A DNA stretch of 64,000 nt from DATGUP01 sp035301265 (GCA_035301265.1 DATGUP010000005.1:1-64000); one strand, 5' to 3'; positions 1 to 8,808 are shown, counted from the stretch's first letter. Notes: generated by a model not told the origin, from the letters alone. Translations and numbers: made by a program.

Positions 1-74
1 AGCAGTGTCCGTTCCGCTTTGGTGCCGGCTTCTTTTATTGTCCTAGTAATGCTGAATAGCCCACGTAGCAATAT

Positions 75-96
75 TTTACAAAATTTATCTTGTAAA
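75..96. repeat. Short inverted repeat in left-end noncoding DNA
   Basis: Seven-base arms TTTACAA and TTGTAAA flank an 8-base AT-rich centre. It lies in the 171 bases left of ywhD, where I see no gene. It may be an operator or weak hairpin for a gene outside the window; no regulator can be named. Confidence 0.3.
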
Positions 97-171
97 GTAC
101 AAGGTTTCGAGCAAGCATTCCTAATTCGTCACACTTTAGTCACAATTCGGTCTACAAACACAGCCTCCAAA

Positions 172-690
172 TTAAGAAAGCGCCGCTTTTAACTCCTCCG
201 ATGAATTGTTCCACATTTCCTCATTAAAATCGGCGAGGAAATCATGCAATAATTTCTTCGAATGATCGTCCATATGCTCGACAACGATTTCACCTTTCAA
301 CGACTTTTCCATATTTTTGACGTGTTCGGGCATCGACTTGTACGCACGTTTATTCGGCTTATCAACAAGCAATTCACAAGCCCCGACACCGGCATAATAC
401 GGCCCGCTTTCTCCTTTTTCAACAGTAACCCAAACGATCCAATACAGCTTTGGATTGGGCACTTCGTCACGGCTTTTCATATATTTAACCCGGCGTTCGA
501 TTTTACTGCGAGCATGCATTGCGTCCATATCGACGTACGCTTCATTATTTTCCGGATCGACAATGACAGACGACATGTTTTCCAAACTGATCGAACCAGC
601 TCCATAACCACCATGTCCGGCATTCGGGTCATTGCTGATAATCGTAAACCCTTTGGTTTTCATCCTGTTGGAAGATTGGTCTTGATTCAT
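172..690 (-). CDS. ywhD: YwhD family protein (function unknown)
   Basis: A 172-residue cytoplasmic protein matching the Bacillus YwhD family in length and sequence: the N-terminal NDPNAGHGGYG stretch, the VDPENNEAYVDMDAMHARS block and the YWIVWVTV strand are family hallmarks as I recall them. The open frame reaches 723, but the ATG at 690 is chosen because AAGGAGG sits seven bases before it and it gives the family's usual length. No signal peptide, membrane segment or catalytic motif is visible, and no function is established. Its position beside ywgA and ywfO follows the B. subtilis ywg/ywh order. Confidence 0.9.
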   Translation of the reverse strand: MNQDQSSNRMKTKGFTIISNDPNAGHGGYGAGSISLENMSSVIVDPENNEAYVDMDAMHARSKIERRVKYMKSRDEVPNPKLYWIVWVTVEKGESGPYYAGVGACELLVDKPNKRAYKSMPEHVKNMEKSLKGEIVVEHMDDHSKKLLHDFLADFNEEMWNNSSEELKAALS

Positions 691-927
691 AGTGGATCCT
701 CCTTCACTCTTTTGGTATACCATTGTAGCACAGCCATCCCAATTGTTTCACGATTTCACTACGAGCATACCATATTTGTCCCCGTTTACATACGTAAAGC
801 CAGATGATTTGACATTGACATGGATCTTACGTTCGCAAAACGCTATGCCAGGAAAAATAGACGGGAATCGTGAAAAACAGTGTAAAAAACCTTGTCCGGC
901 CAAATATGCTGGGTAAAAAAAGAATGA

Positions 928-962
928 CACAAGAAAGCCAGCAGACAGCCGGCTTATTTTTT
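928..962. terminator. Hairpin terminator between ywhD and ywgA
   Basis: Arms AAGCCAGC (935-942) and GCCGGCTT (948-955) form an 8-bp stem with one G-U pair and a 5-base loop. The better T-tract is on the plus side, but the site directly follows the minus-strand ywgA, so it probably ends the ywfO-ywgA transcript. Confidence 0.45.
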
Positions 963-994
963 CATACTATGTGCTCTTATGGCTTGATCTAGAT

Positions 995-1489
995 CTACTC
1001 GATCAACTGGTCGATCAACGTCCACGCTTTGGCCAATTCATCATCGCTATACTTTTGCTTAGGCTTAACTAAATGAACCTTTTCTTCTACCTCATCGCGT
1101 GGTAAATCCCGGAAATAAAGCATCGTCGCAACTAGCTCGAGGAAACGAGAACTTTTATCCTGCAGGAGCGCTAGCGGTTTGTGGAAATCCGGCATATCAC
1201 ACGGAAATTGTTGTAAAAATGTTTCGCCATCAGCCGTAATTCGATACCGATATTGGGTATAGTGGCTTTTTGTCTCTTTTTTTTCTTCAACAAATCCGAG
1301 GTTACACAACTCTTCCATTCGTAATGAAAGTTCTTCGGAATACGGCCCGTAAAAATGAAACTGATATTTTTCCTCAAATGGCACGCCTGACACTTTTAAG
1401 ATATAAATCATTTTTTGCAGTTTTTTACGCCCTTCGACCTCCCTTGCTTCCGCAAAAAATCGCATTAACTTGGCGTGTTTAGTAAGCAT
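995..1489 (-). CDS. ywgA: YwgA family protein (function unknown)
   Basis: A 164-residue soluble protein of the YwgA family. The HAKLMRFFAEAREVEGRKKLQKMIYILK start region and the FHFYGPYSEEL and EELCNLGFVEE motifs are characteristic; the segment resembles a winged-helix fold, but this is inference. Three in-frame starts exist (1510, 1498, 1489). The ATG at 1489 is chosen because AAGGAG, overlapping the ywfO stop codon, lies nine bases before it. Coupled to ywfO upstream with a 13-base gap, so the two are probably one transcript. Confidence 0.88.
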   Translation of the reverse strand: MLTKHAKLMRFFAEAREVEGRKKLQKMIYILKVSGVPFEEKYQFHFYGPYSEELSLRMEELCNLGFVEEKKETKSHYTQYRYRITADGETFLQQFPCDMPDFHKPLALLQDKSSRFLELVATMLYFRDLPRDEVEEKVHLVKPKQKYSDDELAKAWTLIDQLIE

Positions 1490-1502
1490 CCAAGACATCT
1501 CC

Positions 1503-2795
1503 TTACGCATTTAAAATTTCTTTTATCTCCGCCATCGCACCAGTGGTACTTTTTTGATCGAGAAAATCTTGTGGAAAATATAACTTATGATCAGTCCGTT
1601 TCTTGCCGGAAATGGATTCCACAATATCCGACTGACGCGACAATTCTTTCAATTCATGATTTGGCATGAGCAAATGGATTGGCAAGCGTTCTTCTTCCTC
1701 ACCAGGGCGGTAAAAGTCATACGGCAAATCCGATGAAGAATCAACGACTAGATAATAATCGGGATCGATGCCAACTTCATAAAACAATTGATGGAGCCGC
1801 ATATAGTCATCCATTTGGCTATTTGGATTGAATTCAATATATTTAAATAGCCGGCGATTGACAAACCGTTCACATAAGTCACGTAAAATCGGATCGTCCT
1901 CATCTTGCCACAACTGAAAGTAATAGTAGACGATCATTTCATCGAGTCGTAAATATTCTTCCAATGACGGATTGCCAGTAAAAAAGGATATAAAGTGCAT
2001 CGGCTCTAATTTAAAATCGTAGTCTATCTCGTACAAATGTTTAGCTCGCTGGAGAATTTTCGACAAGATCACTTCTGCACTGCGAGTAACGGGGTGAAAA
2101 TAAACTTGCCAGTACATTTGATAGCGGCTCATGATATAGTCTTCCACTGCATGCATTCCAGTCGACTTAATTACAACTTGATCCTCAATCGGACGCATCA
2201 CTCTCAGAATACGTTCCATATCAAAATGCCCGTAGCTCACACCGGTAAAATAAGCATCCCGCTGTAAATAATCCATGCGATCGGCATCGATTTGGCTGGA
2301 AATCAAGCTGACGACGAGTTGATCCGGATGGGTTTTTCCAATCACATCGGCGACTTCACGGGCAAATCCGGGATGGACGCGCTCTAAAATGGTATTAACC
2401 ATTGTATCGCCGAGGATAATTTTCTGCGTGAATTGCTCATGATCCAACTTGAACACTTTTTCAAATGAATGGGAAAATGGACCATGTCCCAAATCGTGCA
2501 ACAATGCCGCACATAGACTCAACAGCCGCTTGTCATTATCCCAGTGCGTCCGATTGCGAAAGTTGTAAATAATCCGGCGCACAATTTCATAAACACCGAG
2601 CGAATGATTGAAACGGCTGTGCTCGCCACCATGAAAGGTCAAATTTGTCGTACCGAGCTGTTTAATCCGACGCAACCGTTGAAACTCCGGTGTGGCGATC
2701 AGATCCCATATCACTCGGTCTGTAACATGCACATACTTATGTACCGGATCTTTAAACACCTTTTCTTCACTTAATTGTTCATCTTTATAAGCCAT
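1503..2795 (-). CDS. ywfO: HD-domain phosphohydrolase YwfO
   Basis: About 430 residues, the usual YwfO length. An HD domain fills the N-terminal half: the GGEHSRFNHSLGV histidine, the ALLHDLGHGPFSHSFE metal-binding HD pair, and a later aspartate in QIDADRMDYLQRD are all present, so the site looks intact. The family (SamHD1-like COG1078) comprises metal-dependent hydrolases thought to act on nucleotides; the physiological substrate is uncertain. ATG 2795 fits the family N-terminus; a GTG at 2822 is the alternative and neither has a strong ribosome site. Divergent from lipL across about 100 bases; first gene of ywfO-ywgA. Confidence 0.9.
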   Translation of the reverse strand: MAYKDEQLSEEKVFKDPVHKYVHVTDRVIWDLIATPEFQRLRRIKQLGTTNLTFHGGEHSRFNHSLGVYEIVRRIIYNFRNRTHWDNDKRLLSLCAALLHDLGHGPFSHSFEKVFKLDHEQFTQKIILGDTMVNTILERVHPGFAREVADVIGKTHPDQLVVSLISSQIDADRMDYLQRDAYFTGVSYGHFDMERILRVMRPIEDQVVIKSTGMHAVEDYIMSRYQMYWQVYFHPVTRSAEVILSKILQRAKHLYEIDYDFKLEPMHFISFFTGNPSLEEYLRLDEMIVYYYFQLWQDEDDPILRDLCERFVNRRLFKYIEFNPNSQMDDYMRLHQLFYEVGIDPDYYLVVDSSSDLPYDFYRPGEEEERLPIHLLMPNHELKELSRQSDIVESISGKKRTDHKLYFPQDFLDQKSTTGAMAEIKEILNA

Positions 2796-2894
2796 GTCTT
2801 TCAACTCGTTTCGTTTCGACACTTTATCTTATATTATATAATAGAAAAAGACATCTTGAAAATAACGATAGACTAACTTAAAAAGGAGATTAGT

Positions 2895-3746
2895 ATGAAT
2901 ACTTGGAAAAACACCGTACCATACCAAACATTTCGTCTGATCGATCATACAAACAAACAAACATTCTACAACGAACCTTTTACAGCACTAACGTCGTTTG
3001 CGATTGACGATGCACTGGCCACTTCCGTCAGCAACCGCCAGTCCCTTCCAATTGTTAGACTTTGGGTTCATCCAAAAACAGTAGTTCTTGGCATTCCTGA
3101 CAGCCGCCTTCCTTATGTAGAAGACGGGGTCATGTTTCTCAAACAGCACGGGTTTCACGTTATTGTACGCAATTCCGGCGGGCTTGCGGTTGCCCTGGAT
3201 GAAGGTGTTTTAAATATCACTCTTATCTTTCCTAACGGCAAACAAACCTCCATCCATCAATGCTATGGCGCAATGGTCGACTTTGTCCGTTATATGCTAA
3301 GCGATTTAACCGGTGCTATCGAGGCCCGGGAAATCGTTGGTTCTTATTGTCCTGGCGACTATGATTTAAGCATTGGCGGTAAAAAATTTGCTGGCATCGC
3401 TCAGCGCCGTGTCAGAGATGGGATCGCCATCCAAATTTATTTGGATGTAGAAGGAAACGCGCAACAGCGCGCCACCCTTGTGAAACGTTTTTACGATCAT
3501 AGTATTAAAGGGGAAAAAACATCGTTCGCTTTCCCGCATGTTCAGCCAGAAGTGATGGCATCATTAAGTGAATTACTCGGAATACCGTTGACTGTAGCAG
3601 ACATGAAAGAGCGAGCCACACAAACCATCACCGATCTAGCCGGAAACATAACGGATCGCTCTATGTCTTTGACAGAATGGGACGTGTTTGTTAAGCGATG
3701 TAAGCAAATGCAAAAACGGAACGAAAAAATTGCCCGAATATATTGA
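2895..3746 (+). CDS. lipL: Octanoyl-[GcvH]:protein N-octanoyltransferase LipL
   Basis: A 283-residue lipoate-ligase-fold amidotransferase that moves octanoyl from GcvH to the E2 subunits of 2-oxoacid dehydrogenases. It has the RNSGGLAV motif, the catalytic cysteine in GSYCPGDYDL (Cys152, matching the B. subtilis LipL cysteine) and the substrate lysine motif GGKKFAGIAQRR. AAAAGGAG lies six bases before the ATG. It is a single plus-strand gene facing pta, as in B. subtilis (ywfL-ywfJ). The cysteine-containing loop favours LipL over a true lipoate ligase or LipM. Confidence 0.92.
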   Translation: MNTWKNTVPYQTFRLIDHTNKQTFYNEPFTALTSFAIDDALATSVSNRQSLPIVRLWVHPKTVVLGIPDSRLPYVEDGVMFLKQHGFHVIVRNSGGLAVALDEGVLNITLIFPNGKQTSIHQCYGAMVDFVRYMLSDLTGAIEAREIVGSYCPGDYDLSIGGKKFAGIAQRRVRDGIAIQIYLDVEGNAQQRATLVKRFYDHSIKGEKTSFAFPHVQPEVMASLSELLGIPLTVADMKERATQTITDLAGNITDRSMSLTEWDVFVKRCKQMQKRNEKIARIY

Positions 3747-3943
3747 GGGAAATGTTGTCAGCTATTATAGTCAATTCGAGTTAAAAAAGCAATACACATG
3801 TTCGCATAATGAGTTCTTTTTTCTAGAGATAGACAACCTCCTCGACTCTTTATACATGCACTCTGCAACCAGCCAATATGATTTATGGAGAAGCTCCGCA
3901 AGGCCGCCACTTCGTCTAAGTTCCGGTTTTTACCTAGCACAGT

Positions 3944-3982
3944 AAAAAAACCGGCAAATGGAATCTAACATCCACTTGCCGG
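3944..3982 (-). terminator. Rho-independent terminator of pta
   Basis: Arms at 3951-3961 and 3972-3982 pair over 11 bp with one G-U. On the minus strand they are followed by seven T residues (3944-3950). It lies 18 bases past the pta stop. Confidence 0.9.
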
Positions 3983-3999
3983 GCGATTAAAAGGGATCG

Positions 4000-4971
4000 T
4001 TAATCGGCTTGAGCCGCTGTGATCAAAGCTAGGTTATAAACATCTTCAGCCGTACAGCCGCGAGACAGATCGTTTACCGGTTTATTAAGACCTTGCAAGA
4101 TCGGGCCGACAGCAGTAAATCCACCGAGCCGCTGCGCCATTTTATAAGCAATATTGCCTGCCTCTAAGCTTGGAAAAACAAAGACATTCGCATCGCCTGC
4201 AATGACCGAACCCGGCGCTTTTGTTTGAGCTACATCCGGGACAAAAGCAGCATCAAACTGAAGTTCACCGTCGATGACAAGCGAAGAATCCATTTCTTTA
4301 GCTTTGTGTAGTGCATTCACAACCTTTTCCGTCTCGTCCGATTTGGCCGAACCCTTCGTTGAAAAGCTGAGCATGGCAATGCGCGGATCAATCCCGAATA
4401 ATTGAGCTGTATGAGCGCTTGTGAGCGCAATTTCCGCCAAATCCTGACTGTCCGGCGCTATGTTGATGGCACAATCGGCAAAAACGTATCGCTCATCATC
4501 ACGCACCATGAGAAATGAACCTGATGTTTTTGCTATGCCTTCTTTTGTTTTAATAATTTGCAGCGCCGGGCGCACCGTGTCCGCTGTTGAGTGAACGGCA
4601 CCGCTGACTAGGCCGTCTGCATGATCCATGTATACGAGCATCGTGCCAAAATAATTGCCTTGTTGCAGAAGTTCCCGCGCTTCTGCTTCGGTTGTTTTAC
4701 CTTTGCGACGTGTAACGAGTGCATCGACCATCTCTTCGAATTCCGTCCATTGCTGCGGATCGATAATCGTGCACGAAGACACATCTACACCGTATTGTTC
4801 AGCTTGGTTGTTAATCTTTTCTTCCGCGCCGATCAGGATCGGCGTCAAAATATTCTCCGCAGCCAACCGCTCAGCAGCTGTTAAGATTCGTTCGTCATGC
4901 GCCTCCGGAAAAACAATCGACTTTCCATTCCCTTTGATGTCAGCTGCGAGTTTTGCGAATAAATTACTCAT
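4000..4971 (-). CDS. pta: Phosphate acetyltransferase Pta
   Basis: A 323-residue short-form phosphotransacetylase converting acetyl-CoA and phosphate to acetyl phosphate in overflow metabolism. The N-terminal SIVFPEAHDERILTAAERL, the AMLSFSTKGSAKSDETEKV signature and the C-terminal GPILQGLNKPVNDLSRGC block are typical. No regulatory N-terminal domain is present, as in Bacillus. GGAGG lies nine bases before the ATG. Monocistronic with its own terminator. hemQ (ywfI), next to pta in many bacilli, is not adjacent here. Confidence 0.96.
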   Translation of the reverse strand: MSNLFAKLAADIKGNGKSIVFPEAHDERILTAAERLAAENILTPILIGAEEKINNQAEQYGVDVSSCTIIDPQQWTEFEEMVDALVTRRKGKTTEAEARELLQQGNYFGTMLVYMDHADGLVSGAVHSTADTVRPALQIIKTKEGIAKTSGSFLMVRDDERYVFADCAINIAPDSQDLAEIALTSAHTAQLFGIDPRIAMLSFSTKGSAKSDETEKVVNALHKAKEMDSSLVIDGELQFDAAFVPDVAQTKAPGSVIAGDANVFVFPSLEAGNIAYKMAQRLGGFTAVGPILQGLNKPVNDLSRGCTAEDVYNLALITAAQAD

Positions 4972-5016
4972 CGATGTATCCCTCCACTGATGTTAAATGA
5001 ACAAGTTCCCATAAAA

Positions 5017-5045
5017 ATAATAGTCGAATGCGTAATGTTTTTAAA
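5017..5045 (-). promoter_or_regulatory. Candidate sigma-A promoter of pta
   Basis: Minus strand: TTTAAA at 5040-5045, 17-base spacer, TATTAT at 5017-5022. Each hexamer is imperfect. A transcript would begin near 5010, about 40 bases before the pta ATG. No good cre match was found nearby. Confidence 0.45.
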
Positions 5046-5264
5046 GTAATCGTGCTTGTTAGATGAATACTGATACCGTCGCATCTGTTCATACCATGCC
5101 CAATTTGTCCTACTCTTACTAAGTCAATGGCTTCGATAAGCATATCCGCGTAGATAGTGACATACATATCATCTAGATGCTTTAAACGTATCACAGAAGA
5201 TGGCTATCACACAGACAAATCGCTTAAAGGGGGTACCATTTCCAGTATGTAGGGGGCCATCGTC

Positions 5265-5516
5265 ATGAAACATCCTTTAGAAAAAATCATGCGGATAGAA
5301 TTGCTCGCCATGATCGTTCTCGTCATCGGCGGATTGATCGCCCTCATCAAAGGTTATCAGCCCGTACTGATGTTCTGTTTTTACATGGTCGCCTTAAGTT
5401 TGTTTTGCGATGGTTTAGCGGCTTGGTATACACATGATACCCAACACGCTGGCAAACAATTTCTCAAGGCAGGAATGGTGTTTGTGATGACGACGTTTTT
5501 ATTATTTCACCTATAG
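5265..5516 (+). CDS. Small membrane protein, family not recognised
   Basis: 83 residues with two or three hydrophobic segments (about 11-30, 33-50 and 66-83) and a short basic N-terminus. I do not recognise the family. An imperfect AGGGGG lies before the ATG. It converges on ywdK, and both stop codons lie within the same palindrome CTATAG at 5511-5516, so the two reading frames overlap by six bases. This tight arrangement and the membrane-protein pattern argue for a real gene. Confidence 0.7.
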   Translation: MKHPLEKIMRIELLAMIVLVIGGLIALIKGYQPVLMFCFYMVALSLFCDGLAAWYTHDTQHAGKQFLKAGMVFVMTTFLLFHL

Positions 5517-5879
5517 CCAAACGATAATCGCATAGCCTAAAAGAATCCATCCGATAAGAAAAGCGACACCACCGAAAGGCGTCGTCATAGCAAATGCTTT
5601 TACCCCCGAGGTTGCATATATATAAAGTGATCCTGAAAAGACGATAATGCCGATTAAAAACAACCAACCGGCCCAAACGACGCTCGCACTTTGAATTTTT
5701 TCTACCAACAAGCTAGTAGCAATAAGTGCCATCGTATGAAACATTTGATAGTTGACCGCTTTTTCCCACGTGGCGAGCGCGTTTGCGGATATTTTCCCCT
5801 CAAGTCCATGCGCTCCGAATGCTCCCAATGCTACAGCGAGAAAACCGCATACGGAACCGAGCAGTAAAAATAACTTCAT
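5511..5879 (-). CDS. ywdK: DUF423 family membrane protein YwdK
   Basis: A 122-residue integral membrane protein with four predicted segments. The start FLLLGSVCGFLAVALGAFGAHGLEG and the TPFGGVAFLIGW region are DUF423 signatures. Function unknown. It follows the ywdI-like gene by 17 bases on the same strand, so the two are probably cotranscribed, as in B. subtilis. Confidence 0.92.
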   Translation of the reverse strand: MKLFLLLGSVCGFLAVALGAFGAHGLEGKISANALATWEKAVNYQMFHTMALIATSLLVEKIQSASVVWAGWLFLIGIIVFSGSLYIYATSGVKAFAMTTPFGGVAFLIGWILLGYAIIVWL

Positions 5880-5896
5880 CGTGATCTCTCCCCGTA

Positions 5897-6169
5897 TTAA
5901 AAATCAAATATCGAGTCGCCATTGGCACCATCATGATGTGTGACTGTACCTTTTGAATGTCTCAGGTCCCCAATCATCGTTTTCCATTCTTCGTTTGTCA
6001 TATTCGCAGATTGCTCGGCATATGAACGATCATTTTCTGCTATCAGATCACAAAGAAGGCGAACGTTCAAAATATGCCGCTGCAATTTCGCCTCATGGCC
6101 TTGATGGCTACGGGCCGTCTCAAGCTCTTGGATCATTTTATCGATAATGGCATCATAAGAAACACTCAC
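5897..6169 (-). CDS. YwdI-like (DUF5327) protein
   Basis: A 90-residue soluble acidic protein. The helical N-terminal half (SYDAIIDKMIQELE followed by RHILNVRLLCDLIAE) resembles the YwdI/DUF5327 family, and the position upstream of ywdK supports that. The frame opens at 6187, but GTG 6169 is chosen because GGAGGGG lies just before it. No function is known. Confidence 0.75.
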   Translation of the reverse strand: MSVSYDAIIDKMIQELETARSHQGHEAKLQRHILNVRLLCDLIAENDRSYAEQSANMTNEEWKTMIGDLRHSKGTVTHHDGANGDSIFDF

Positions 6170-6233
6170 CGTAACCCCTCCTCTCATACAAGTATAGCAG
6201 AATGCAATGGCATCGCAACGAGAAAAGTTTCAT

Positions 6234-6261
6234 AAAAAAAGTCCTGGGCCACTCCCAGGAC
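6234..6261 (-). terminator. Rho-independent terminator of the glsB-like operon
   Basis: Perfect 8-bp stem GTCCTGGG/CCCAGGAC (6241-6248, 6254-6261), 5-base loop, then seven T on the minus strand. Confidence 0.92.
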
Positions 6262-6272
6262 ATGTTCAGGCA

Positions 6273-6542
6273 TCACTCATGCGAACGACCGATTTTCGCT
6301 CGCTTTCCGAGCAAACCGATAATTAAAACTACAGCAAGCGCACCGAATGCCGCCGGTATGAGGTTAACGTTATAAACTTGCGGTGCCACTCCCGCCGCTC
6401 CAATAACGATATCGCCAATCCAAGCCCCCAAAAGGCCAGCAACCATGGCCCCGACGATTCCACCTGGCATTTCAAAGCCGAGCAATGTCGCTCCTGCCAA
6501 GCCAAAGACAATGGCAACTGCAAAATAGATGATAAATGGCAT
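6273..6542 (-). CDS. GlsB/YeaQ/YmgE-type stress membrane protein
   Basis: An 89-residue protein with three glycine-rich transmembrane segments and the LLGFEMPGGIVGAMVAGLLGAWIGD pattern of the transglycosylase-associated (GlsB/YeaQ) family; it ends in a short basic tail. The family is linked to general and envelope stress; molecular function is unknown. AAGGAGG lies eight bases before the ATG, and the preceding 46-residue gene ends inside this ribosome site (TAAGGAGG), so the two are translationally coupled. Confidence 0.88.
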   Translation of the reverse strand: MPFIIYFAVAIVFGLAGATLLGFEMPGGIVGAMVAGLLGAWIGDIVIGAAGVAPQVYNVNLIPAAFGALAVVLIIGLLGKRAKIGRSHE

Positions 6543-6554
6543 CTATTTCCCTCC

Positions 6555-6695
6555 TTAGCTGTTTATGACGGTCTGACGGCGTTGTTCAGCCATATGGCGT
6601 TTATAGAGCCATTTTAAAAATTTTACTTCTTTCTTGTATAAGTCTCTCCCAAGTTTCGTTTCTATATTCGCTTGCATTTTTAAAAAGTTATTCAT
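6555..6695 (-). CDS. 46-residue basic small protein upstream of glsB-like gene
   Basis: A complete frame from ATG 6695 to TAA 6555, with an in-frame stop six bases before the start. It encodes a highly charged, helical, non-membrane peptide: MNNFLKMQANIETKLG, then KKEVKFLKWLYKRH, then a tail of Gln, Arg and Thr. AGGGGG lies about 12 bases upstream, a little far. Its stop overlaps the ribosome site of the GlsB-like gene, giving a two-gene operon. I do not recognise a named family. Codon use and coupling make it a likely real gene. Confidence 0.68.
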   Translation of the reverse strand: MNNFLKMQANIETKLGRDLYKKEVKFLKWLYKRHMAEQRRQTVINS

Positions 6696-6871
6696 GATTC
6701 AAAAATGCCCCCTGCCTGCCATTACTTATGCAAAAGAATACGGTCTCCATTGTATAAGAAAGCGGTGTCAAATACAACATTATTATTTAAATAATAAAAA
6801 ATTACTGAAAATATGGTTTTTTAACTTCCGCTTGTTGAAGGGCGTCAAAAATGTACAGCAAGCATCCATTT

Positions 6872-7171
6872 TTATTGGTGATTCCACTTGTCTTCTAATT
6901 CGCGAATCTTTGCATGCAGTTCATCGATATCTTTTTTCGTTGCAAGCCCCATATCTTCAGCAAGCGAACGGATTTTAGTTTCCTGTTTACTCGTCCATTC
7001 CTCCGTTTTCGTTTCGCCTTTTTCAATATAGCTTTTCATCACGGTTTTTGCCTGTTCTTGTGTCAATTCGTTCTTTTCCACTAAGTCGTTGAGCATTTTT
7101 TCCAATCGTTCTTTCCCGCTCACAGCAGCGCCAATTCCTAATAAAAACCCTTTGCGTAAAATATCATTCAT
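6872..7171 (-). CDS. Phasin-like small protein (COG3937 type)
   Basis: A 99-residue, largely helical protein: a glycine-rich N-terminus (LRKGFLLGIGAAVSGKERLEKMLNDL), a central QAKTVMKSYIEKGE helix, and a C-terminal coiled coil (TKKDIDELHAKIRELEDKW). This is the layout of the polyhydroxyalkanoate regulator/phasin COG3937 group. AAGGAG lies ten bases before the ATG. It follows the AarF gene by 23 bases on the same strand; this pairing is common in bacilli. No PHA genes are visible, so a granule role is not implied. Confidence 0.8.
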   Translation of the reverse strand: MNDILRKGFLLGIGAAVSGKERLEKMLNDLVEKNELTQEQAKTVMKSYIEKGETKTEEWTSKQETKIRSLAEDMGLATKKDIDELHAKIRELEDKWNHQ

Positions 7172-7194
7172 GTTTTATACACTCCTTTTTTTAT

Positions 7195-8808
7195 TTACAT
7201 TTTTGCTTGAAGCATCCGGTAATGTTTGCTTAACACGATGGCAAATAAAAACGCCCCCAATCCTATGATGATCATACTTATCATGTTCCCGGCCCCGAAA
7301 ATAAACAAACCTATTCCCGCCACTATAATACTGAATGTCAACAGTTCCAACAGCAAAAACAATTGATGCTTTAAACGAAACCGGTGTTTTTTCTCATCCC
7401 ACTCCCGATCTTTTTTTCCACTTTCGAGCCAGTCTAATATGGCTTGCGGATAAAAAAGCAAAGGCTTCAAACTCTCTTGAACGACTTCCGTATACACGGA
7501 AGAAAAGGGGGATGTATTCCCAAACCATCGCTTCACTTTCAGTTTCATCCATTCACCGATATCGATGTCAGGATAAAGATGGATTAAAACGCCAGCTATA
7601 ATCGAAACCGCTCGCCCCCAATAAGCATAATCAGCAGGCAGTTGAATCGGTTGATCCTTTATGAATATGCGAATATCTTCCTTTAATTGATCCATCAGCT
7701 GCATATCGATTTTGCGAAACGAGGCACTATCATACATGTCAACAGTCTGTTGAATCATTTTTTTCAATTGGATCGTATCCGCATGAGGCAGGACAAAATC
7801 CATATCGGCTAACACATCAACGACCATGTCATAATCTTCTAACATCATGGCGCGAATCAGGCGTTTAAAATGGTGCGTATCGTGTTTAGTAACCGTCCCG
7901 ACCATTCCGAAGTCGATAATGATAATCGTTCCATCTGCCTGCACAAGAATGTTTCCGTCGTGTGGATCAGCGTGAAAATAGCCGGGATTCATCAATTGCG
8001 TAAAATAAAAATCAAATAAATGTCGGGCAAGCCGTTTAGCATCGATTTGCTGCTCTTTAATATATGCTGTATCGGTTATTTTTGCCCCCTCTATCCATTC
8101 CATGACGAGAACACGTCTTGAGCATAAGTGAGCGTGGTAATCGGGAATATAAATCCCACGGGCGTGTGAATATCGCGTTTTAAAATATTGAGCATAAGCC
8201 AATTCCTGTTCATAATCCAGCTCCTTGTCCATAACCGTAATGAGCTCATGATAAAGCGCATTGAGATCGGCTTTCTTCCCGAACGATGTGAATGTGGAAA
8301 AGAGCCAGAACACCATTTTGGCCGCCTTGAAGTCCATGCGGAACACTTTCTCGATCCGATAGCGTTGCACTTTAATGGCAACGACTGATCCATCATGTAA
8401 CCGCGCCCGATACACTTCACCAATAGAGGCCGAGGCGATAGACATTTTATCGATCGACTGTACATATCGCTCCATGCGGCAGCCCCATTCTTTTTCCAGG
8501 ATCGCTCGAGCATAGGAAAAAGGCATTGCCGGAACACGATCGACTAACCCGGAAAGTTCCTTAATAAACGCATCGGGTAAAAAATCAACTCGTGTACTGA
8601 GAAATTGTCCAACTTTGATCAGAACGCCACCTAATTCCACCGCTTTTTCTCGGTATTCTTGCGCTTGTTTAGCTAACAGCGCATTCCACTTTTCCCGCGT
8701 TTTCCCATCCCAAATTCGGTGGCGCAAATGGAAAAAATAATGCTGCATAATAAATTTAATCGCCATCCATACAATGATGGTCGAACGGTAAAAAAGATTG
8801 TATGCCAC
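7195..8808 (-). CDS. AarF/UbiB (ABC1) family atypical kinase
   Basis: About 540 residues. The kinase-like core has the family's KxGQ-type motif (GGVLIKVGQFLSTR), the glycine-loop/lysine region GEVYRARLHDGSVVAIKVQR, and the catalytic/metal block HADPHDGNILV...IDFGMVG. Two hydrophobic segments near the C-terminus anchor it in the membrane. UbiB-family proteins are ATPases linked to isoprenoid-lipid handling; here the substrate is unknown. The start is uncertain: the frame opens at GTG 8874; GTG 8808 has GAGGTG six bases before it; GTG 8817 is also possible. Operonic with the phasin-like gene. Confidence 0.88.
   Translation of the reverse strand: MAYNLFYRSTIIVWMAIKFIMQHYFFHLRHRIWDGKTREKWNALLAKQAQEYREKAVELGGVLIKVGQFLSTRVDFLPDAFIKELSGLVDRVPAMPFSYARAILEKEWGCRMERYVQSIDKMSIASASIGEVYRARLHDGSVVAIKVQRYRIEKVFRMDFKAAKMVFWLFSTFTSFGKKADLNALYHELITVMDKELDYEQELAYAQYFKTRYSHARGIYIPDYHAHLCSRRVLVMEWIEGAKITDTAYIKEQQIDAKRLARHLFDFYFTQLMNPGYFHADPHDGNILVQADGTIIIIDFGMVGTVTKHDTHHFKRLIRAMMLEDYDMVVDVLADMDFVLPHADTIQLKKMIQQTVDMYDSASFRKIDMQLMDQLKEDIRIFIKDQPIQLPADYAYWGRAVSIIAGVLIHLYPDIDIGEWMKLKVKRWFGNTSPFSSVYTEVVQESLKPLLFYPQAILDWLESGKKDREWDEKKHRFRLKHQLFLLLELLTFSIIVAGIGLFIFGAGNMISMIIIGLGAFLFAIVLSKHYRMLQAKM

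Noticed and set aside
262..807. Long plus-strand open frame opposite ywhD
   Set aside because: Antisense shadow of a conserved protein, no ribosome site, no recognisable domain.
748..930. 60-residue minus-strand frame between ywhD and ywgA
   Set aside because: No ribosome site; sequence lies in the ywhD leader and shows no family likeness.
4964..5194. 76-residue minus-strand frame overlapping the pta start
   Set aside because: No ribosome site and it overlaps the pta leader and promoter; composition is not protein-like.
6634..6978. 114-residue plus-strand frame between glsB-like and phasin genes
   Set aside because: It runs opposite the 46-residue gene and the phasin 3' end, and lacks a ribosome site.
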